Origin: Bombella favorum
Lineage (GTDB): Bacteria > Pseudomonadota > Alphaproteobacteria > Acetobacterales > Acetobacteraceae
NCBI RefSeq assembly: GCF_014048475.1
Contig: NZ_NWUS01000001.1
Location: 434,001-498,000 of the forward strand
Length of the DNA: 64,000 bases
Reading direction: 5' to 3'
Below the pieces are notes generated by a model that was not told the origin of the DNA, made no database searches, and saw nothing but the letters and a program-made list of their open reading frames with translations. Below are positions 58,909-64,000 of the stretch, piece after piece. Every line of letters starts with the position of its first letter. Positions within the stretch are counted from its first letter, which is position 1. Made by a program: the position numbers and the translations under genes.

Positions 58909-59916
58909 TTATGATGAAAAATGGCCCCACCCATGTTGACGGAACCACGCCACAGAATCAGCAACAGCCTGACGGGCGGCACGTGGCCGATAGCCTAAGT
59001 CCTGTTCTGCCTTGGCAGAAGAAAAAAACATCAACTTTTTGGACATGTCCAGCATCTCCTTTGTGACACGTGGCTGAATACCAAAGGCTTTTGCCAACAT
59101 TTCGGAGATATAAGCCACAGGATAAAGCCATGACTGCTTTAGCTGAATACGAGGCGGACGGCGGTGGGCAAGCTCTGCAACCATGCGGAACAGGTCGCCC
59201 AACATAAGGTTTTCACCACCCAGAATATATTTCTCACCAATTGTTCCTCGCTCGAAGGCAAGAACATGGCCTTCTGCCACGTCATCGACATGGACAATAT
59301 TCAGCCCGGTTTCCACATAGGCAGGCATACGACCCGTTGCACAATCCAGAATCATTTGTCCGGTAGGGGTCGGTTTGATATCCCGAGGGCCTACAGGCGT
59401 AGACGGATTCACGATAACAGCAGGCAGCCCCTCCTCCCGAACGAGACGCAGAACCTCCTGCTCTGCCCGGTATTTGGAGCGCTTATACGCCCCTACAATC
59501 TGATCCTCTGTGACTGGAGACGATTCCGTAGCTGGGATACCATCATGAGCTGTGGCCAAAGCCGCAACGGACGAACAATACACAATCCGCTTTACACCTG
59601 CCTTCATGGCAGCAAGCATCAGGTTTCTTGTCCCTTCAACATTGGCCCGCATCATCACTTCCGGGTCCGGCACCCAGAGGCGGTAATCTGCAGCGACATG
59701 GAAAAGATACGTCACACCTTCCAGCGCCTTTGCCATGCTCTGGGGGTCTGCCAGATCACCAACAACGAACTCCACAGGCAGGTCGGCCACATTACGGCGG
59801 TCTGACGTCTGGCGGACCAGAAGACGCAGACGATGGCCACGCTCCAAAAGTGTGCGTGCAACAGCCGATCCTACAAAACCGGTTGCTCCGGTAACCAGAG
59901 TTATATCCTCTGACAT
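58909..59916 (-). CDS. hpnA: Hopanoid-associated NAD-dependent sugar epimerase HpnA
   Basis: A 335-residue extended short-chain dehydrogenase: NAD-binding LVTGATGFVGSAVARTLLERG at the start, VGDLADPQSM, the Ser/Tyr/Lys active site (YCSSVAALA; GAYKRSKYRAE) and VNPSTPVGPRDIKPTPTG. It is the first gene of the leftward hopanoid run, with GGGAGGGACGAAG before the ATG. It faces away from hpnL across a gap carrying a perfect palindrome. Confidence 0.9.
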   Translation of the reverse strand: MSEDITLVTGATGFVGSAVARTLLERGHRLRLLVRQTSDRRNVADLPVEFVVGDLADPQSMAKALEGVTYLFHVAADYRLWVPDPEVMMRANVEGTRNLMLAAMKAGVKRIVYCSSVAALATAHDGIPATESSPVTEDQIVGAYKRSKYRAEQEVLRLVREEGLPAVIVNPSTPVGPRDIKPTPTGQMILDCATGRMPAYVETGLNIVHVDDVAEGHVLAFERGTIGEKYILGGENLMLGDLFRMVAELAHRRPPRIQLKQSWLYPVAYISEMLAKAFGIQPRVTKEMLDMSKKLMFFSSAKAEQDLGYRPRAARQAVADSVAWFRQHGWGHFSS

Positions 59917-59964
59917 CTTCGTCCCTCCCTCGCTTCAAATAGCCTTCCTCTGCCGGATATAGGC

Positions 59965-59981
59965 CCCGTTATCATAACGGG
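59965..59981. promoter_or_regulatory. Palindrome between hpnA and hpnL
   Basis: CCCGTTAT-C-ATAACGGG, 8-base arms around one base, in the 119-base gap between divergent genes. On the minus strand TTACCC and TATATC, 17 bases apart, flank it as a possible weak hpnA promoter. A bound protein could control both directions. Confidence 0.55.
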
Positions 59982-60035
59982 TAAAGCCCCGAGAGATTGG
60001 ACGTCCGCCACAGAGTAGCCTAGAAAGGCAGAAAC

Positions 60036-61061
60036 ATGGATTTCACGTTGATGGCGGCCACCTTGAAAAAAATACTTCCTTTTATCCTTTCACTGATAGG
60101 TGTCGTCCTTTTCTGTTTTCTGACGTTACGCACGGGCATACATCCGATTCTTGCTTCCCTTGCTAAGGTCGGCTTCGGTGGGTTTATCCTGCTGGTCATT
60201 AGCCAGCTCGCCGTTAGTGTCCTTCTTTGTGTCGCCTGGAAAAGCAGTATTCCAAACATTAGTTTCCTGCGCCTGACGTTCTCACGATTTGTCCGAGATG
60301 CTGCGGCGGCCTGTCTGCCTTTTTCTCAACTTGGCGGCATGCTCATCGGCATACGAGCCACCACAGCGGGGCACCCACGCCATACAACGGATGGCCAGTC
60401 CGTCAGCTGGACGGAAGGCGTAGCAGCCAATATTGTTGACATCACAATGGAAGTTCTGGGCCAGCTTGCCTTCATCATCATCGCCCTACTCTGCCTTATC
60501 GGACAGGCCGATGCGGGGCGGTTCATCTGGCCACTGACAGCCGGAATCACCCTTCTGAGCATCGGCGTTGCTGGCTTCATATGGACCCAGCAACGCAGCG
60601 GCAACGCCCTTCAGGCTCTGGCCCGCTTTCTCTCCAGATATATCTCTACCAAATGGCATGATGCACTGGCCGATAACAGCGAGCACTTCCAAACCTATAT
60701 TAAAAGCCTATGGGACCAGCCGGCACGTATCGGTCTGGGGGCAGCGCTGCATCTGCTCGGTTGGATCGGCGGTGCGCTGCTGACATGGCTTTCCCTTATC
60801 CTACTGGGCACGCACTGCTCTTTCCTCAATGCATTGGCCATTGAAGGGGCCGTCTGTGGTATTATGTCCGCTGGTTTTCTAGTTCCCGGTGCATTAGGAG
60901 TACAGGAAGCAGGCTATGTAGCGCTGGGACACCTGTTTGGCATCAGTCCCGATATTTCTATTAGCATTTCCCTGTTGCGGCGTGGCCGAGATATCATCAT
61001 CGGCATTCCTATCCTGCTCCTTTGGCAGTTCTACGAATTCCGCCAGCTACACCAGGCCTGA
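60036..61061 (+). CDS. hpnL: Hopanoid-associated membrane protein HpnL
   Basis: A 341-residue inner-membrane protein with about eight helices (for example 12-30, 44-66, 133-156, 165-183, 228-250, 275-297 and 310-332) of the lysylphosphatidylglycerol-synthetase membrane-region family (as E. coli YbhN). FVRDAAAACLPFSQLGGMLIGIRA and GFLVPGALGVQEAGYVALGHLFG match this family. HpnL genes accompany hopanoid clusters, and this one diverges from hpnA, supporting the name. Transport or movement of hopanoid products is inference. AAAGGCAG precedes the ATG. Confidence 0.78.
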   Translation: MDFTLMAATLKKILPFILSLIGVVLFCFLTLRTGIHPILASLAKVGFGGFILLVISQLAVSVLLCVAWKSSIPNISFLRLTFSRFVRDAAAACLPFSQLGGMLIGIRATTAGHPRHTTDGQSVSWTEGVAANIVDITMEVLGQLAFIIIALLCLIGQADAGRFIWPLTAGITLLSIGVAGFIWTQQRSGNALQALARFLSRYISTKWHDALADNSEHFQTYIKSLWDQPARIGLGAALHLLGWIGGALLTWLSLILLGTHCSFLNALAIEGAVCGIMSAGFLVPGALGVQEAGYVALGHLFGISPDISISISLLRRGRDIIIGIPILLLWQFYEFRQLHQA

Positions 61062-61106
61062 ACACCACCGCCTACACGCCCCTTACAAGATGAGACGACA
61101 CTTACC

Positions 61107-61997
61107 ATGGCTGAAGCCCCTCTCTTCGATACCCTAACCATCGTTGGACCGGGGCTGATTGGCTCCTCCCTTCTCCGCCGTGCCCGCCAAACCGGTACGC
61201 TGGCTCGTCATCTCATCGCTGCCGACTGCTCGCCAGATGTTCTGAACCGGGTAAGAGAACTGGACATTGCCGATGAGGTTACCGCTTCCCTGACTGAGGC
61301 AGCGGCAAAGTCTGATGCCGTCATCCTCTGTATTCCAACGGGGGCTATCCGGCCGGCGGCCACCAAAATACTTCCTTTCATGCAGCCAGGAAGCATCCTT
61401 AGTGATGTAGCCTCCGTCCGCAGCACATTAGGGCCGGATATTAGTGCCTTCCTGCCGGATGGGGTGAGCTATGTCCCAGCACATCCCATGGCCGGAACAG
61501 AATATTCCGGCCCGGATGCTGGCTTCGCCACCTTATTTGAAGACCGCTGGACCCTACTTGTTCCCCCGGAAGGAACCGCCCCTGAGGCTATAAGTCTGAT
61601 GAAACGATTCTGGCAGCGGTGTGGTGCCCGCACTCGGCAGATTACCGACCAGTATCATGACCAAGTCTGCGCTATGGTCAGTCATCTGCCTCATCTGCTG
61701 GCCTTCACCATCTGCGACACGGCAGACCGACTTTCAGCTGATCTTCGTGGCGACGTGCTAGAATATGCTGCTTCGGGCTTCCGGGACTTCACCCGTATCG
61801 CCGCATCCGACCCGACCATGTGGCGGGACATCTTCCTGACGAACAGGGATGTTCTACTCGCCACGTTCGAACGTTTCGAGAAGGATGCCCACCTCATGGT
61901 CGAGGCCATCCGTAACGGAGATTCCGAGGCCATCACGGAGCGCATCCAGCGGGGTCGCCGCATCCGGCAGAGCCTGCTAGACAACCGGCAAGCCTGA
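61107..61997 (+). CDS. tyrC: Prephenate/arogenate dehydrogenase
   Basis: Oxidative decarboxylation leading to tyrosine. The 296-residue protein has an N-terminal NAD fold (LTIVGPGLIGSSLLRRA) and the dehydrogenase core with SVRSTLGPD, VPAHPMAGTEYSGPDAG and VSHLPHLLAFTICDT. It is the cyclohexadienyl dehydrogenase type common in this class; whether it prefers prephenate or arogenate cannot be told. It lies 45 bases after hpnL and ends at a bidirectional terminator. Partner of pheA at 37-38 kb in aromatic amino acid synthesis. Confidence 0.9.
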   Translation: MAEAPLFDTLTIVGPGLIGSSLLRRARQTGTLARHLIAADCSPDVLNRVRELDIADEVTASLTEAAAKSDAVILCIPTGAIRPAATKILPFMQPGSILSDVASVRSTLGPDISAFLPDGVSYVPAHPMAGTEYSGPDAGFATLFEDRWTLLVPPEGTAPEAISLMKRFWQRCGARTRQITDQYHDQVCAMVSHLPHLLAFTICDTADRLSADLRGDVLEYAASGFRDFTRIAASDPTMWRDIFLTNRDVLLATFERFEKDAHLMVEAIRNGDSEAITERIQRGRRIRQSLLDNRQA

Positions 61998-62021
61998 CCC
62001 GCAACCTCCCCCCCTATACGA

Positions 62022-62062
62022 AAGAAGCCCGGCAGGTGATCAATCTGCCGGGCTTCTTCTTT
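62022..62062. terminator. Bidirectional terminator between tyrC and pyk
   Basis: AAGAAGCCCGGCAG pairs perfectly with CTGCCGGGCTTCTT (14 pairs) around a 9-base loop, with a T run on the plus side and a shorter tract on the minus side. Confidence 0.9.
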
Positions 62063-62121
62063 TTTCTCCCCTTCCCGGACGGCCGAAGCCATCAGGGAAG
62101 CAAGAGACGCATCAGCAAGGA

Positions 62122-63486
62122 TCAGGCCTTGACGATGCGCAGGTTCTTGGAGCTGTCGAGCAGAACAACGTGCTCGCCGTCCTTGGCGAATTCGCCAACG
62201 GCCTTCACGTCATCCTTGCTGGACACAACCTTCGGGAACACACCCCAGACCACACACAGGCGGCGGGAAATGGTTTCGTTCGTCAGGGCCACGATTGGCT
62301 CATGCGGACGCTCACGGGAGACCAGAACAGCACTGCGGCCATTCTCTGTATGCACGGCCAGAGCAGACGCACGAGCATTGCGAGCCACATCAAATGCAGA
62401 CTTGGCCTGTGCACCCTGAATTGTGTGCTCGGAAACCGGGCGCATACGATCCATACGGGCACGCCATTCCGGGTCCTGCTCCACACGGGCAGTCACGCGG
62501 GCCATCGTGGCCACGGCTTCCGGACCGAAGGAGCCGGCAGCACTCTCGGCGGAGAGCATGACAGCATCGGCACCATCATAAACGGCATTAGCAACGTCGG
62601 AGACTTCCGCACGGGTCGCAACCGGGCTGCTGATCATGCTTTCCATCATCTGCGTTGCCACGATGACCGGGCGGCCCTGACGGCGAGCTTCAGTGATGGC
62701 ACGCTTCTGAATGACCGGCACATCCTCAGCCGGCAGCTCGACACCGAGGTCACCACGGGCAACCATCAGCGCATCGGAGAGACGGATGATCTCATCAAGG
62801 CACTCAACAGCCTGCGGCTTCTCCAGCTTTGTGACAATCCATGCACGACCCTTGACGATGTCACGGGCTTCCTGAATGTCAGCCGGACGCTGCACGAAGG
62901 AAAGGGCGATCAGGTCCACACCGATGGAGAGGGCGAACTGGAGGTCCTTATGATCCTTCTCTGTCAGGGCCGGGATCGGCAGGGCAACGTCAGGAACGTT
63001 CACACCCTTACGCTCGGAGAGCTTACCGCCCACGAGCACTTCTGTCTCCAGCGCTTCTTTGTGCTTCTTAACGACACGCAGAGCCAGCTTGCCGTCATCC
63101 AGCAGCAGGCGGTGACCGACATCAACAGCCCCGATAATTTCCGGGTGCGGCAGGTTAACACGGTGAGCATCACCGGGGGTCTTGTCCAGGTCCAGAGTGA
63201 ACTTCTGACCAACCTTCAGCTGGACAGGACCATCCTTAAAGACACCAACACGCAGCTTCGGGCCCTGGAAGTCGGCCAGAACGGCCAGCGGGCGACCCAG
63301 CTTTGCTTCAGCTTCACGCACGGCCTTGTGACGGGCAGCGTGTTCATCATGAGCACCGTGGGAGAAGTTCAGGCGGAAGACATTCACGCCAATCTTGGCA
63401 AGATTAAGAATCTGCTCGGCGGTTTCTGATGCCGGCCCGAGGGTCGCAACAATCCGAGTGCGGCGATGATGGATGTTGGCTGTCAT
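62122..63486 (-). CDS. pyk: Pyruvate kinase
   Basis: Makes pyruvate and ATP from phosphoenolpyruvate. The 454 residues start RRTRIVATLGPASETAEQI and include FRLNFSHGAHDEH, the signature region WIVTKLEKPQAVECLDEI, VARGDLGVELP, QKRAITEARRQGRPVIVATQMMESM and DGADAVMLSAESAAGSFGPEAV (this motif exceeds the core, at about 285-305). The C-terminal domain looks about 20 residues shorter than the usual 475-480 residue form and ends KNLRIVKA. It keeps a phosphate-type loop TENGRS. Strong codon bias; GAGGAATGTT precedes the ATG. Confidence 0.95.
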   Translation of the reverse strand: MTANIHHRRTRIVATLGPASETAEQILNLAKIGVNVFRLNFSHGAHDEHAARHKAVREAEAKLGRPLAVLADFQGPKLRVGVFKDGPVQLKVGQKFTLDLDKTPGDAHRVNLPHPEIIGAVDVGHRLLLDDGKLALRVVKKHKEALETEVLVGGKLSERKGVNVPDVALPIPALTEKDHKDLQFALSIGVDLIALSFVQRPADIQEARDIVKGRAWIVTKLEKPQAVECLDEIIRLSDALMVARGDLGVELPAEDVPVIQKRAITEARRQGRPVIVATQMMESMISSPVATRAEVSDVANAVYDGADAVMLSAESAAGSFGPEAVATMARVTARVEQDPEWRARMDRMRPVSEHTIQGAQAKSAFDVARNARASALAVHTENGRSAVLVSRERPHEPIVALTNETISRRLCVVWGVFPKVVSSKDDVKAVGEFAKDGEHVVLLDSSKNLRIVKA

Positions 63487-63510
63487 AACATTCCTCGACT
63501 TTTCATTTGT

Positions 63511-64000
63511 TCAGTCAGGCTGAATGATTTCACCGGGTTGCACCCCCCATAACAGGCGGCGTTCGATCCACCCGTCATAGCCCCTGACTGTGACATGACA
63601 CCATGATGAGCCCTGTGGACAGGCCTTGATCTTCCCGATCGCACCCGGCTCCAGCAGGGCAACGATCGTTCGGTCCGGCTTATCCGAACTCATCAGAGGG
63701 ACGTCATGATTCTGGCCCCGTGCCACCTCCCCCGCTGGCATATACGCCACAATGCGGGAATCAGCGTGACCCGTGGTCGAAACTTTAGACGCATCCCCAT
63801 CATAGGACACGGAACCGGGTATGATAAAGGAACGGCTGCCATGCAATGTTACCTGATGTACCCAGCCCTTCTGGCCCTCTGGGTCTTCCACAAGACGCCA
63901 GACGCCAAATTCTCGCTCAATCATCACAGGGTAGCCACGGCGATGATAGACCCAGTCTATCGGGTAGCGTTCACCCGGGCCGCGCCGCATATAGACACGA
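63511..64000 (-). CDS. SH3-domain protein (N-terminus cut by window edge)
   Basis: The frame is open through base 64000, so the true start lies outside. The visible 163 residues read RVYMRRGPGERYPIDWVYHR at the edge, a bacterial SH3 domain pattern (R-x-GPG-x-RYPI-x-W), followed by a second SH3-like repeat (AYMPAGEVARG, VTVRGYDGWIERRLLWGV). Family members are periplasmic and have a signal peptide, which would be in the missing part. It lies 24 bases upstream of pyk on the same strand. Function unknown; cell-wall binding is typical of the fold. Confidence 0.8.
   Translation of the reverse strand, partial: RVYMRRGPGERYPIDWVYHRRGYPVMIEREFGVWRLVEDPEGQKGWVHQVTLHGSRSFIIPGSVSYDGDASKVSTTGHADSRIVAYMPAGEVARGQNHDVPLMSSDKPDRTIVALLEPGAIGKIKACPQGSSWCHVTVRGYDGWIERRLLWGVQPGEIIQPD

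Noticed and set aside
62170-63429. 419-codon open frame opposite pyk
   Set aside because: Antisense shadow of a strongly biased gene; rich in His/Thr/Gln with no recognisable fold.

Overview
The window is a gene-dense (roughly 55% GC by eye) piece of an alphaproteobacterial chromosome, most likely from an acetic acid bacterium (Acetobacteraceae). Grounds are the gene neighbourhoods (ppiD-trpE-trpG facing tpiA-secG-pyrG-kdsA; eno-ftsB; uvrC-pgsA; mfd facing recG; dapA-smpB; recO-parC; rpsB-tsf), a complete squalene-to-hopanoid gene run, and KDO (LPS) genes that imply a Gram-negative envelope. Several alphaproteobacterial neighbours I would expect are not beside their usual partners (sdhE between recG and mfd, moaD/moaE after pgsA, pdhA/pdhB after ftsB), which hints at a streamlined genome. 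Both window ends cut genes: trpG on the left and an SH3-domain protein on the right.

Layout: 0-4 kb holds tryptophan synthesis (trpG, trpE) behind the periplasmic chaperone ppiD, all leftward. 4-10 kb is a rightward run tpiA-secG-pyrG-kdsA, a leftward DUF3429 gene, then eno and ftsB. 10-24 kb is mostly leftward: rpmG, a proline/histidine-rich lipoprotein, pgsA, uvrC, an M19 dipeptidase, a response regulator without a kinase, a cation:proton antiporter, rsmB, guaB and hemN, with xthA the one rightward gene. At 24.1-24.3 kb are two identical tRNA-Gln(CTG) genes. 24-29 kb has a DUF475 membrane protein, rlmE, a DXD glycosyltransferase, and a nitric-oxide defence pair (NsrR-like regulator and flavohaemoprotein hmp with a visible palindromic operator). 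29-35 kb is DNA repair (mfd, recG). 35-43 kb has a double cold-shock-domain protein, smpB, dapA, pheA, kdsB, hisN-like phosphatase, serA, comM and metC.

44-52 kb holds an AT-rich intergenic stretch, an EEP-family nuclease/phosphatase tail to tail with a cardiolipin synthase, then parC, recO, tsf and rpsB. 52-61 kb is the hopanoid locus: hpnA-hpnB-hpnC-hpnD-hpnE-shc(hpnF)-hpnG leftward, with hpnL diverging. Together these would turn farnesyl diphosphate into squalene, cyclise it to hopene/diplopterol and modify and move the product; hpnH is not in the window. tyrC, pyk and the partial SH3 gene close it.

I do not see a new multi-gene system here: no CRISPR array, insertion sequence, prophage, toxin-antitoxin pair or defence island. 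What is worth a second look is mainly regulatory: perfect palindromes in the hpnA/hpnL, cold-shock, eno and EEP-nuclease upstream regions (the first two share a TTATCATAA core), RNA-like hairpins before rpsB, between rpsB and tsf and beside rpmG, and an uncharacterised proline/histidine-rich lipoprotein.
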